Positions 24,531 through 32,848 of a stretch of 64,000 nucleotides of DNA are shown in pieces (within the stretch, counting starts at the first letter, position 1; the number at the start of each line of letters is the position of its first letter). The position numbers and the translations under genes are program-made. Origin of the DNA: Treponema succinifaciens DSM 2489 (lineage in GTDB: Bacteria; Spirochaetota; Spirochaetia; Treponematales; Treponemataceae); contig NC_015385.1 of the NCBI RefSeq assembly GCF_000195275.1, positions 2,667,854 to 2,731,853 on the forward strand, given 5' to 3'. The notes beneath the pieces were generated by a model. It did not search any database. It saw only the letters and a program-made list of their open reading frames with translations, and had not been told where the DNA came from.

Positions 24531-26249
24531 TCAATATCCATCACTCATGCTTCTGTTTATATCACGCTGATAAAGTTCCTGATAAACAAGGCTACGTTTC
24601 TTTAAGTCATCTTTTGTTTCCTGCGGGAAAGGAATATAACGCCAGAAAATTCCACGGACTTCTTTTTCAAGCTTCTGTGTTCCCATGGATTCTTTTGTCA
24701 TCCAAAGAATATAGTCTTCTATAAAGAACTGCTTTATGTCGCCCTTCATTTTGTGCTCTTCAAGATACTGATAATAATGTCCAGTAAGTCCATCGCTCAT
24801 CCAGTCAAATGAAGCTTTCTCTTTTGCAACCTGCCATCTTAAATCAGCAACCGCAGTAAGACACGCAATCTTTAAATCACGCGGATACATCGGAATCGCA
24901 ATACGTCCGCGGCTAGAAAGTCTGTTGTAACGGTCAAATGGCTCCCAGCAAAATCCAACATCGCCATAAGTTGGAACAAGCAAAACATAAGGAACAATTC
25001 TATGAGGAATATTTTTATGTATACGGCAAAAGCACTGCGGGTCAATCGATTCTATCCAAGAAAGCTCGCGGATTACATTTTCGCGGAATCCAGTTCCTTT
25101 TTCTGTGCAGTGGAAAAATTCCCTTGTAAAAATCGGATACTGATTTCCCTGACGGCCGCAAGTCATTTTTGCCATCTGGCGGATTGTGTTCATTTCGCCA
25201 AGAATTTCTTCTTTTCCAACGTTAACTTCTTCCACAAAGTTAGTTGACTTGTCATTGAGGCTCTGCTCAGTCTGTTTTGCTTCCTTGAAATCCTCAAGAT
25301 GCTTTGAAAGCTCCTTGTCTATTTTTTGAAGCTGACGAAAATCATTTATAACATCAGAAAAAAGTTTTCTTTGCAAATCTGTGTAAGGATTTTTATGCGG
25401 CTCAAGTCCGGGCAATGAATCATGCTGAAAAATATCACGGATTTTGCCTTCAACAGAATTTTCCAAGCTAGCCCTTTCAGCTTCCTTTGCGTTTAAAAGG
25501 CTTTCTGAGGTCTGTATTTTTCCGCTGTTCTTGCTTTTTAAAGCCATGATATGCTGTTGTTCCGCAGCAGGTCCTTTTGCAACTCCTCTTGTTGGAACTT
25601 CATCAGTCGTACTAGGCTTCATGTGTCCAAGCGCAACAGAACGAATCCATTCATCCATATAAAGAATCGGCTCATAAGTATTGTTCTTGTCTATTGCACG
25701 GGCAAACATATTTTTTTGTTCTGGAGTTGCCAAGGACGGAAGCAAAATACCGAACCGCATAGCCATTCGCTTGCAGTCTTCAATGGAAGAACTTGCCATT
25801 TTTGGCGCAAGACTTCTTAAAAATTCCCAATAAGCCGTGATTATCTGCTGGCGGTAAACTGTGCGGTCTTTTTTATCCTGGCAATTAAGATATTTTACCA
25901 AAAGCGAATGAAGCCTCTGGGAACTTGCGCCTTCTCCTGTAAGGCATTTTTTATAATACGAAGGATCATCGTAGCATTTGCTTGGAGTATCTTCAAAATA
26001 TTTTTCAATTGGAGCAAATGATTTTATATTTAAATCAACTTCAGGAACACAGCCGTTCATTTTGGGCTTGCCTGACGCTTTTTCAGATACAAAATTTTCA
26101 AAGTCTTTATTCTGCGGTCCGCCAAAAGAAGAAATTCCGTCTTTTTTAGGCACATTTAATTCCACTTCTGGAATTTCATCTTGAGTGTCAGCAAGCAAAG
26201 CGGCAATACTTGGATCAATATCATCATCAAAAGCCATGTTGTTCTCCAA
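24531..26249 (-). CDS. Conserved spirochaete-type protein of unknown function
   Basis: A 572-aa soluble protein that I do not recognise. The N-terminal ~90 residues are acidic and low in structure and contain two similar short blocks, EIPEVELNVPKK and CVPEVDLNIKSF. Residues about 100-200 are helical, 235-370 are predicted coiled-coil with many Lys/Glu/Gln (LQKIDKELSKHLEDFKEAKQ), and the C-terminal ~200 residues are a compact domain rich in Trp, Tyr and Cys (YGDVGFCWEPFDRYNRLSSRGR). No membrane segment or signal is present. A GGAG ribosome site precedes the ATG. It is convergent with the GH18 gene and divergent from metQ. Confidence 0.7.
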   Translation of the reverse strand: MENNMAFDDDIDPSIAALLADTQDEIPEVELNVPKKDGISSFGGPQNKDFENFVSEKASGKPKMNGCVPEVDLNIKSFAPIEKYFEDTPSKCYDDPSYYKKCLTGEGASSQRLHSLLVKYLNCQDKKDRTVYRQQIITAYWEFLRSLAPKMASSSIEDCKRMAMRFGILLPSLATPEQKNMFARAIDKNNTYEPILYMDEWIRSVALGHMKPSTTDEVPTRGVAKGPAAEQQHIMALKSKNSGKIQTSESLLNAKEAERASLENSVEGKIRDIFQHDSLPGLEPHKNPYTDLQRKLFSDVINDFRQLQKIDKELSKHLEDFKEAKQTEQSLNDKSTNFVEEVNVGKEEILGEMNTIRQMAKMTCGRQGNQYPIFTREFFHCTEKGTGFRENVIRELSWIESIDPQCFCRIHKNIPHRIVPYVLLVPTYGDVGFCWEPFDRYNRLSSRGRIAIPMYPRDLKIACLTAVADLRWQVAKEKASFDWMSDGLTGHYYQYLEEHKMKGDIKQFFIEDYILWMTKESMGTQKLEKEVRGIFWRYIPFPQETKDDLKKRSLVYQELYQRDINRSMSDGY

Positions 26250-26289
26250 CTTTATTTAAATGCATTTTATAAAAAAAATTTCATCTTAA

Positions 26290-26334
26290 TTATAACATGA
26301 CTGTCTCAGTATTGCAAAGCAATAAATGTTATAA
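26290..26334. repeat. Nested inverted repeat between divergent genes
   Basis: TTATAACAT (26290-26298) pairs with ATGTTATAA (26326-26334), enclosing an inner ATTGC/GCAAT hairpin. It sits between the unknown 572-aa gene and metQ and could be an operator or a weak terminator. Confidence 0.35.
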
Positions 26335-26368
26335 ACAAAATCTATAGCCAAGTATAAAAATATAATAA

Positions 26369-26397
26369 TTGACAGTTAGGGCAAGAAAAGATATTTT
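26369..26397 (+). promoter_or_regulatory. Predicted metQ promoter
   Basis: A consensus -35 TTGACA (26369-26374), 17-bp spacer and TATTTT (26392-26397), followed by a ~25-nt leader with GGAGG before the ATG. No SAM riboswitch or other long leader is present. Confidence 0.6.
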
Positions 26398-26429
26398 TAG
26401 CTTATCTTAAATATTTTTGGAGGAAGAAA

Positions 26430-27209
26430 ATGAAAAAAATATTAACATTGGCTGCGGCAGTTTTTGCAGCCGCTCTTTTGTCTGCACAGGCAAAACTAAA
26501 AGTTGGAGCAACTCCTGTTCCCCATGCAGAAATGCTCAATCTTGTAAAAGATGATTTAAAGGCTCAGGGTGTTGACATTCAGGTTATTGAAATGACAGAT
26601 TATGTTATTCTCAACGATGCCCTTGAAAGCGGCGAGCTTGATGCAAACTTTGACCAGCACATTCCTTACATGGAATCCACAAACAAGGAAAAAGGCTATC
26701 ACCTTGTAAATGCAGGCGGAATCCACATCGAGCCAATCGCCCTTTATTCAAAAAAAGTTTCAAAGCTTTCTGATTTGAAGAAAAAGGCGACAATTGCAAT
26801 TCCAAACGATCCTACAAACGGCGGACGCGCGCTTTTGCTTCTTCAGGCAGCAGGACTTATTGAACTTAAAAAAGATGCAGGAATAACAGCGACAACACTC
26901 GACATAGCAAAGAATCCGCTTAAGCTGAAATTCAAGGAGCTTGACGCAGCTTCAATTCCACGCACTTTGAACGATGTTGATGCGGCTGTTATCAACGGAA
27001 ACTATGCAATCCCGGCAGGACTTTCAGCAACAAAAGACGGACTTTTTGTAGAAGGAAAAGATTCACCTTATGTTAACATTATCGCTGTAAAAGACGGAAA
27101 CCAGAATGATCCTCGTGTAAAAGCACTTGTAAAGGCATTGCAGAGTGACAAAATCAAGAATTACATTTCTGAAAAATTCAAAGACGGTGAAGTCGTAGCC
27201 GCATTCTAA
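26430..27209 (+). CDS. metQ: Methionine-binding protein MetQ
   Basis: A 259-aa NlpA/MetQ substrate-binding protein. The signal peptide MKKILTLAAAVFAAALLSAQA ends with an AQA cleavage site and lacks the usual lipobox Cys, so it is periplasmic, unlike most MetQ lipoproteins. Family motifs: LKVGATPVPHAEML, ALESGELDANFDQHIPYM, TIAIPNDPTNGGRALLLL and AVINGNYAIPAGL. It should deliver methionine to MetNI, whose genes lie about 22 kb away and on the other strand. It has its own TTGACA promoter and a strong terminator. Confidence 0.93.
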   Translation: MKKILTLAAAVFAAALLSAQAKLKVGATPVPHAEMLNLVKDDLKAQGVDIQVIEMTDYVILNDALESGELDANFDQHIPYMESTNKEKGYHLVNAGGIHIEPIALYSKKVSKLSDLKKKATIAIPNDPTNGGRALLLLQAAGLIELKKDAGITATTLDIAKNPLKLKFKELDAASIPRTLNDVDAAVINGNYAIPAGLSATKDGLFVEGKDSPYVNIIAVKDGNQNDPRVKALVKALQSDKIKNYISEKFKDGEVVAAF

Positions 27210-27231
27210 AATTAAGTTTTACAGACAAAGC

Positions 27232-27277
27232 GGACTGTTCAAGAAGTTTTGATAAATTCTTGGGCAGTCCATTTTTT
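27232..27277 (+). terminator. metQ intrinsic terminator
   Basis: A 14-bp stem GGACTGTTCAAGAA / TTCTTGGGCAGTCC around an 11-nt loop is followed by ATTTTTT. Confidence 0.85.
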
Positions 27278-27310
27278 ATTTAGATTGAATATCAAGTTTT
27301 ATAATTTAAT

Positions 27311-27381
27311 GTCATTATCCAGCTTGACTGGATAATTAATGAAAATCTACAGCAGATTGCCGTGCCAAGCACAGTAATGAC
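27311..27381. repeat. REP-like intergenic palindrome (GTCATT...AATGAC)
   Basis: A 71-bp element starting GTCATTATCCAGCTTGACTG and ending GTAATGAC, with AATCT/AGATT arms in its centre. Reading the reverse strand gives the same GTCATT...GCTTG order, so it is an imperfect inverted repeat related to the 10829-10923 element. Confidence 0.6.
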
Positions 27382-27424
27382 AGCTAATCAGTTAATTTTT
27401 CAAAAACTCAAAATACAGACATAT

Positions 27425-28765
27425 TTAAATTGAAATCTGCTTTAATATTTTTGTAAGTTCTGTTTTTTCTATTAAATCGATTGGGCGGCCTTCAATATAT
27501 TTTTTGCTTTCCTCTGAAAAAATTCCTGCGGAAACACAAAATCCGCGCTCAGCATTTACATCGCTCATGTGCTCATGGAATTCCCTGATGTAAATTTCGC
27601 CGACAGAACCTGTTGTCCTGAAAAATCTGAACAATACAACATCTTGCCAAGTTGCCGCAAAAATTTCAGTTAGAATATCAGTATAAAGCGAGTCGTTTTC
27701 TATATTTTGAATTTTTACGTTTGAATTTTTATATTTAGTCAAAATAAATTTACGGCAAAGCGTTACAAAATCGTTGCTATTTGCGGAAATATAAATCTGC
27801 AGGTTGTTGTTCTGGCTTAGCTCCTGGTAACGGTTTATAAGCGAATTTACATCCTTGTAATTCTGAACAGAATTTCGGATTGCCTTTAAAAGCGCAAGAC
27901 CTTTTGCAATCTGATTCTTTTCAAAATAACAGCGGGCAAGGTTGTATTCAATTTCAACCCTTATATCAGAAGGCTCGTTTTCATGCTTAAGTCCGATTTC
28001 ATAATCCTGAATTGCGGAATTCAAGTCATTTATTTTTGTATGAAAAATTCCGGCTCTAAGACAAGACCTTGCGCCGTAAACAGGATCAGCTCTAAGATGC
28101 ATAAAAATTTTTATAGCACGGTCGCCGCGTCCTTCCTGAAACATCGCATCCGACATATTGAAAAGCGCTTCTTTATTTGAAGGATCCTCATCTAAAGCTT
28201 TTTTAAAGAAAGAAAGACATTCTCGGTATTTCTTGGCAAAATAAAGACTTTGTGCAAGCAAAAAATAAACGCCGGTAGATTCAGGTTTGGCAAGAATCGC
28301 TTTTTTAAACAAAGGCACGGATTTTTCATAAAGCTTTTGGTTGAACATTGCCTTGCCAAGGTAAAAATTATTTTCAAAGCTGACTGAATTTATTTTGTAT
28401 GCGCTCACCAAAGCCTGAACTGCTTCTGGATTTTTTCCAAGTTGAAGCGCGCTGATTCCAAGCCGCAAAAAACATTCGCCTAAATTAACAAAACCAGACT
28501 TTGAATCAAGCTTTGAAAGGTCATTGTAAATCAAATATGCCTTGTCCCAAATCTGGCTCGAAAAATAAACATCGCCAAGCGGAATAAGACCCGCCGGATC
28601 ATGCGGATTTTTCGCAAGTTTTTTGTTTGCTTCTTTTATAATCTGGGCTTTGTTTCTATTGCTAGTTTTTTTATCTTTGGTGCTGCCGCCGCCATTTTTT
28701 CCCATGAACAAAGTAAGAACGGCGACAAGAGCAATCATTATAACGCCAGCAATAAGATATGACAT
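27425..28765 (-). CDS. Membrane-anchored TPR protein with degenerate Mrr-like C-terminal domain
   Basis: A 446-aa protein. An N-terminal membrane segment (residues 3-20) is followed by a lysine-rich linker and about six TPR repeats (55-310, e.g. AVQALVSAYKINSVSFENNFYLGKAMF and LFKKAILAKPESTGVYFLLAQSLYF). The last ~120 residues resemble the Mrr/PD-(D/E)xK restriction-nuclease fold: RGFCVSAGIFSEESKKYIEGRPIDLIEKTEL matches the Mrr pattern of G-x-x-V-T-x-x-x-F-T-x-x-A followed by LIDGxxL, but the catalytic Asp and Gln-x-Lys are not seen. It is probably a scaffold, not a nuclease. AAGGAAGG precedes the ATG. Confidence 0.72.
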   Translation of the reverse strand: MSYLIAGVIMIALVAVLTLFMGKNGGGSTKDKKTSNRNKAQIIKEANKKLAKNPHDPAGLIPLGDVYFSSQIWDKAYLIYNDLSKLDSKSGFVNLGECFLRLGISALQLGKNPEAVQALVSAYKINSVSFENNFYLGKAMFNQKLYEKSVPLFKKAILAKPESTGVYFLLAQSLYFAKKYRECLSFFKKALDEDPSNKEALFNMSDAMFQEGRGDRAIKIFMHLRADPVYGARSCLRAGIFHTKINDLNSAIQDYEIGLKHENEPSDIRVEIEYNLARCYFEKNQIAKGLALLKAIRNSVQNYKDVNSLINRYQELSQNNNLQIYISANSNDFVTLCRKFILTKYKNSNVKIQNIENDSLYTDILTEIFAATWQDVVLFRFFRTTGSVGEIYIREFHEHMSDVNAERGFCVSAGIFSEESKKYIEGRPIDLIEKTELTKILKQISI

Positions 28766-28879
28766 ATTATAAAACCTTCCTTAACAAAATGAAATTATTT
28801 GAGGGAATTTCAAAAACTTTTATGAAGTCAAGAATTCCTCCATTTATTATTTATCGGAATTTCTTGCGGTTACCAAAAT

Positions 28880-30052
28880 TTAATTTTTTCGGCATTCCTG
28901 AACAAAATCTGCAATTCTATCCAAAGCAACTTTAATTTTATCAATAGCGGTTGCATAGCAGCATCTTATGTGCCCTTCTCCTCCTGCGCCAAAAACGCTT
29001 CCCGGAACAACAGCGACATTATGCTTTTGAAAAAGCTTTGTAGCAAATTCTTCACTTGAAAGTCCTGTTGACGAAATGTCCGGGAACATATAAAAAGCTC
29101 CGGAAGGCTCAGGAACAGAAAGTCCCATATCACAAAACGCCTTGTACATCAAATTTCTTCGCTGCTGATAGCTTACACGCATTTTTTCAACTTCAGACCA
29201 GCCGTTGCGTAAACCTTCCGTAGCCGCATACTGACTGAAAATCGGGGCGCAAATTGTATTGTATCCGTGGAGCTTTACAATCTGAGCAAGAAGTTCCGCA
29301 GGAGCCGCAATATATCCGATTCGCCAGCCTGTCATTGCAAAAGATTTTGAAAATCCGTTAAGAATAATCGTGTAGTCTTTCATTTCAGGGAAAGAGCCGA
29401 TTGAAACGTGTTCTGAGCCGTCATAAGCAAGCTCGCAGTAAATTTCATCGCTTATAACCCAAAGCTGATGTTTTTTTACAATTTCCGCAATTTTTTCAAG
29501 TTCATCTTTTGGAATCATAGTTCCAGTCGGATTGTTCGGGGAACAAATCATAACTGCTTTTGTTTTTGGAGTAACTGCTTTTTCAATTTGCTCTGCTGTC
29601 GGATAAAATCCATTCACGCTTGTATCAATTGGAACAACATTGACTTCACAAAGACGCGCCAAAGGAACATAATTTACGTAGCAAGGCTGGCAGACAATAA
29701 TTTCATCTCCAGGATTAAGAATAGCACGCAAAGAAGCATCAACGCCTTCGCTTGCTCCAACTGTTATAAGAATTTCCTTCTGCGGATTATAATGCATATT
29801 GTATTTCTGCATATATTTTGAAATTTCTTCACGCAGCTCAAGCAAGCCCCAGTTTGAAGTGTAGCTTGTATGTCCCTTTTCAAGATGATAAAAAGCTTCC
29901 TCGCGAATACACCATGGAGTCGGAAAATCAGGCTCTCCAACAGAAAGCGAAATCACATCATCGTGTCCAATCAACATTTCAAAAAATTTTCGAATTCCGC
30001 TTGGAGGAGTCTGCACCATTGATGAACTGAATTTGTCTTCTCTTGTATTCAT
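28880..30052 (-). CDS. Class I/II PLP aminotransferase
   Basis: A 390-aa fold-type I aminotransferase. Motifs: SVGEPDFPTP, YTSNWGLLELREEIS, CSPNNPTGTMIP, the cofactor-binding DEIYCELAYDG and the PLP-lysine block NGFSKSFAMTGWRIGY, with the carboxylate-binding Arg in HIRCCYAT. It is close to aspartate or aromatic aminotransferases; substrate is not certain. The ATG directly follows the stop of the Lrp-type regulator (TAA ATG), so the regulator probably controls this enzyme in response to its amino acid. Confidence 0.88.
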   Translation of the reverse strand: MNTREDKFSSSMVQTPPSGIRKFFEMLIGHDDVISLSVGEPDFPTPWCIREEAFYHLEKGHTSYTSNWGLLELREEISKYMQKYNMHYNPQKEILITVGASEGVDASLRAILNPGDEIIVCQPCYVNYVPLARLCEVNVVPIDTSVNGFYPTAEQIEKAVTPKTKAVMICSPNNPTGTMIPKDELEKIAEIVKKHQLWVISDEIYCELAYDGSEHVSIGSFPEMKDYTIILNGFSKSFAMTGWRIGYIAAPAELLAQIVKLHGYNTICAPIFSQYAATEGLRNGWSEVEKMRVSYQQRRNLMYKAFCDMGLSVPEPSGAFYMFPDISSTGLSSEEFATKLFQKHNVAVVPGSVFGAGGEGHIRCCYATAIDKIKVALDRIADFVQECRKN

Positions 30053-30547
30053 TTAAGCCATTGCTCCTTCCCGGCTGTCGGAATTTTCTTCTATATAAAC
30101 AATGTCATTTTCTTTGTAAGTCTTTAAAATAAAATGGGTTTTTGTGGAGCGCACACCTTGAAGCGTAGAAAGTTTTCTTGCAACAAAAAGCGCCACTTCC
30201 TGCAAAGTTTCACCTTCAATTATTACTTTTAAATCATAGCCGCCGCTCATAAGATAAAGGGATTTTACTTGCGGAAACCTGTAAATTCTGTCGGCGATTC
30301 CGTCAAATCCATGCTCGCGTTCTGGCGTAACTTGAATTTCTATTTCCGCACAGACTTTTTCTTTTGCCTTGGAATCTTTTTCAGGATTTATAATTGCGGC
30401 ATACTTCATAATAACGCCGTCATTTTCAAGCTGCTGGATAATCGACTTGACTTCTTCAACTGATTTCTTTGTCATCGCGGAAATATCTTCTACAGAAATA
30501 CGCGCATTGTCACGCAGCAAATTTAAAATTTCTTCTGTGCTGTCCAT
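30053..30547 (-). CDS. Lrp/AsnC-family transcriptional regulator
   Basis: A 164-aa protein with an N-terminal winged helix (ILNLLRDNARISVEDISAMTKKSVEEV) and the C-terminal RAM/AsnC ligand-binding domain (IYRFPQVKSLYLMSGGYDLKVIIEG). Such proteins sense amino acids as octamers or higher oligomers. It immediately precedes the aminotransferase and its GAAGGT ribosome site is 28 nt downstream of hisB in the opposite sense of gene order. The likely target is its own operon. Confidence 0.88.
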   Translation of the reverse strand: MDSTEEILNLLRDNARISVEDISAMTKKSVEEVKSIIQQLENDGVIMKYAAIINPEKDSKAKEKVCAEIEIQVTPEREHGFDGIADRIYRFPQVKSLYLMSGGYDLKVIIEGETLQEVALFVARKLSTLQGVRSTKTHFILKTYKENDIVYIEENSDSREGAMA

Positions 30548-30574
30548 TTTTTTACCTTCTATAAAAATAAAATT

Positions 30575-31192
30575 CTAAATCAGTCCTTTTGTGCTTGGAA
30601 TTTCTCCGTTGCGTCTTGGATCAATTTCTACTGCCTGACGAATTGCCCTGGCTGCGGCTTTAAAAAGTCCTTCGATTTTATGATGATCGCTTCTTCCGCG
30701 GATTGTATCAAGATGCAAATTGCATTTTGCGCCGTTTACAAATCCCTGCCAAAAATCATCAAAGCAATCAGTTTGAAACGAAGAAGATTTTCCGTCCTGT
30801 CCAATTGAAACAAGCGGAATATTGGAAAGAGCCGCATTTACAACACAAAACGGACGTCCGCCAAAATCAACAGCAGCCTGCAAAAGACTTTCATCCATCG
30901 GATAAATTGAAAATCCACTTCTATAAATTCCAGCGCAGTTTCCCAAAGCAGAAGCAAAGCATTGTCCAAGAACAATTCCTGCGTCTTCTACAAGATGATG
31001 CTGGTCAACTTCCAAATCGCCTTTTAATTCTCCGCTCAAATCAAAAAGTCCATGCTTGCAAAAAGAATTCAGCATGTGGCCAAAAAAGCCTATTGGATTT
31101 TTTACAGAGCATTTTCCAGTTCCGTCAAGATTTAAAGAAAGCTCTATTTGTGTTTCACCAGTTATGCGTTTTATGCTTGCAGTTCTTTCCAT
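30575..31192 (-). CDS. hisB: Imidazoleglycerol-phosphate dehydratase
   Basis: A 205-aa monofunctional HisB that dehydrates imidazole glycerol phosphate in histidine synthesis. The two metal-binding repeats are visible: FFGHMLNSFCKHG with DQHHLVEDAGIVLGQ, and later RGRSDHHKIEGLFKAAARA. No N-terminal phosphatase domain is present. AAGGA lies before the ATG, 12 nt after hisG. Only hisG and hisB of the pathway are in the window. Confidence 0.93.
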   Translation of the reverse strand: MERTASIKRITGETQIELSLNLDGTGKCSVKNPIGFFGHMLNSFCKHGLFDLSGELKGDLEVDQHHLVEDAGIVLGQCFASALGNCAGIYRSGFSIYPMDESLLQAAVDFGGRPFCVVNAALSNIPLVSIGQDGKSSSFQTDCFDDFWQGFVNGAKCNLHLDTIRGRSDHHKIEGLFKAAARAIRQAVEIDPRRNGEIPSTKGLI

Positions 31193-31204
31193 TTGAAAAA
31201 TTCC

Positions 31205-32077
31205 TTATGACATGACTTTTCTAAGTTCATATTCCAAAATGTCTGTAGCTCCAAATTCTTTGAGCTTTGGAAGAAGAACTGGAACTTCACTTTTTTTAAC
31301 AGCAGTTTTTACAGCATATCCCGAATCACCAAAAAGAGGGCTTACGGTCGGGCTTCTCATAGACGGAATTGCCTTTACAAGCGTGTCAAATTTTTCCTTG
31401 GAAACATTCATCTCAAGCATGACACGGTCGCGCGCATCAAGAACCGCAGAAAAAAGCATTTTAAGTTCAAGAATTTTTTGTTTTTTTTCCGGGTCAGCCA
31501 TCGCTTCTTTTGACGCATACATTCTTGTAGAACTTTCCATGAGAGTGTCCACAATTTTTAAACGGTTCGCCTTTAAAGAAGAGCCTGTGCTTGTATTATC
31601 AATAAGAATCTGCGCAATTGAATCTTCTGTGTTCTGAACAAATCCTTCGCTTGTTCCCCAAGTACGGAAAATTGTTCCGTTGATTTTTTTTGCTTCAACC
31701 CATTTTTTACTTAGATTCTGGTATTCAGTTGCAATTGTAACATTTTTCTTTGCAAGCTCTTCATAGTCAAAATCTTCTGGAATCGCGGCAACGACACGGA
31801 CTGGATCAAATCCCAAATCCATTATTTCAACAAGCGAATCTTCAACGCCATTTTCAAAAACCCAGTCTTTCCCAGAAAAAGCAATATCCGCTTTATTTGC
31901 CGCAAGAAGAACACTCGCAATCTGAGGTTTTACAACTTGAAACGCAAGATCTTTTTGATTTGTTATAGGAAAATATGTCCTGTCTGGAAGCTTTAAAGAA
32001 ATTCCAACATCACTTAAAAGCTCATATACAGATTCGTAAATTCTTCCTTTTGCCAATAAAATTTTTAATTTTTCCAT
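31205..32077 (-). CDS. hisG: ATP phosphoribosyltransferase (long form)
   Basis: A 290-aa HisG catalysing the first step of histidine synthesis, ATP + PRPP. Motifs: LLAKGRIYESV, the ADIAFSGKDWVFE region, VTIATEYQNLSKKW and the PRPP loop ILIDNTSTGSSLKANRL. The C-terminal ~75 residues form the ACT-like regulatory domain of the long, histidine-inhibited form, so HisZ should not be needed. I take the ATG at 32077; the in-frame TTG three codons upstream overlaps the promoter. TATAAT ends 8 nt before the start and no ribosome site is seen. Confidence 0.92.
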   Translation of the reverse strand: MEKLKILLAKGRIYESVYELLSDVGISLKLPDRTYFPITNQKDLAFQVVKPQIASVLLAANKADIAFSGKDWVFENGVEDSLVEIMDLGFDPVRVVAAIPEDFDYEELAKKNVTIATEYQNLSKKWVEAKKINGTIFRTWGTSEGFVQNTEDSIAQILIDNTSTGSSLKANRLKIVDTLMESSTRMYASKEAMADPEKKQKILELKMLFSAVLDARDRVMLEMNVSKEKFDTLVKAIPSMRSPTVSPLFGDSGYAVKTAVKKSEVPVLLPKLKEFGATDILEYELRKVMS

Positions 32078-32085
32078 AATACACA

Positions 32086-32115
32086 ATTATAAATTGAAGT
32101 CGCCTCTAAATTCAA
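32086..32115 (-). promoter_or_regulatory. Predicted hisG promoter, leaderless
   Basis: TTGAAT (32115-32110), 18-bp spacer, perfect TATAAT (32091-32086), eight bases to the hisG ATG. It lies just after the rpiA stop. Confidence 0.55.
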
Positions 32116-32128
32116 GTTGCAGAGTAAA

Positions 32129-32848
32129 CTAGCGGCGCTCAACAGTTCCGTCAGATTTTGCAATAAAAACTTCTGGCTTTATCTTTGTAAAAAATCCGCA
32201 TTCAACAACACCGATTATTCCATCGATTTTTTCTTCCATTTCATGCGGATTAACCGGAGACTTCCATTTGCAGTCCAAGATTAGATTTCCGTTGTCTGTA
32301 ATTACAGGACCGGCTTTTTTTACACCTTCACGCAGCACACATTCCGCGCCAAGTTTTTCCAAAGCTTTAATTACGGGAACACGGGCTTCTGCTATAATTT
32401 CAACAGGAAGAGCAAAACCAGTTCCAAGGCTTTTTACATCTTTTGAAGAATCCGCAACAATTGCAAAGTTTGATGAATTATATGCAATGATTTTTTCACG
32501 GAGCAATGCCGCGCCGCCGCCTTTTATAAGATTGTTATCTGGATCAATTTCGTCCGCGCCGTCAATTGCAAGGTCAAGAGTTCCATTTATTGCTCTGTCA
32601 TTCAATGTGTAAACTGGAATTCCAAGTTCCTCGCAGGCCAATGTAGTCTGAAAACTTGTTGCAACGGCTTTTATATCTTTTAAAGTTCCGTCTTCAATTC
32701 TCTGCGCAAGTCTTTTTACAGCCGGCATTGCAGTAGAGCCAGTTCCAAGTCCGATTTTCATTCCGCTGAAAATTTTTCCTTCTTTGATTAAAGAATCAAT
32801 TGCTGTTGTCGCGGCTAAAATTTTTTGTCCGTCTTTAGAAATACCCAT
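32129..32848 (-). CDS. rpiA: Ribose-5-phosphate isomerase A
   Basis: A 239-aa RpiA that interconverts ribose 5-phosphate and ribulose 5-phosphate. Motifs: the GLGTGSTA phosphate loop, VATSFQTTLAC, DLAIDGADEIDP, LIKGGGAALLREKII with the catalytic Glu, and FAIVADSSK. The ATG overlaps the aroDE stop by one base (TGATG), so it is translationally coupled to aroDE. It supplies ribose 5-phosphate for PRPP, the substrate of the adjacent hisG. Confidence 0.95.
   Translation of the reverse strand: MGISKDGQKILAATTAIDSLIKEGKIFSGMKIGLGTGSTAMPAVKRLAQRIEDGTLKDIKAVATSFQTTLACEELGIPVYTLNDRAINGTLDLAIDGADEIDPDNNLIKGGGAALLREKIIAYNSSNFAIVADSSKDVKSLGTGFALPVEIIAEARVPVIKALEKLGAECVLREGVKKAGPVITDNGNLILDCKWKSPVNPHEMEEKIDGIIGVVECGFFTKIKPEVFIAKSDGTVERR

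Noticed and set aside
26250..26429. A SAM riboswitch ahead of metQ
   Set aside because: The leader after the TTGACA promoter is only about 25 nt, too short for any SAM riboswitch class, and no conserved core is seen.
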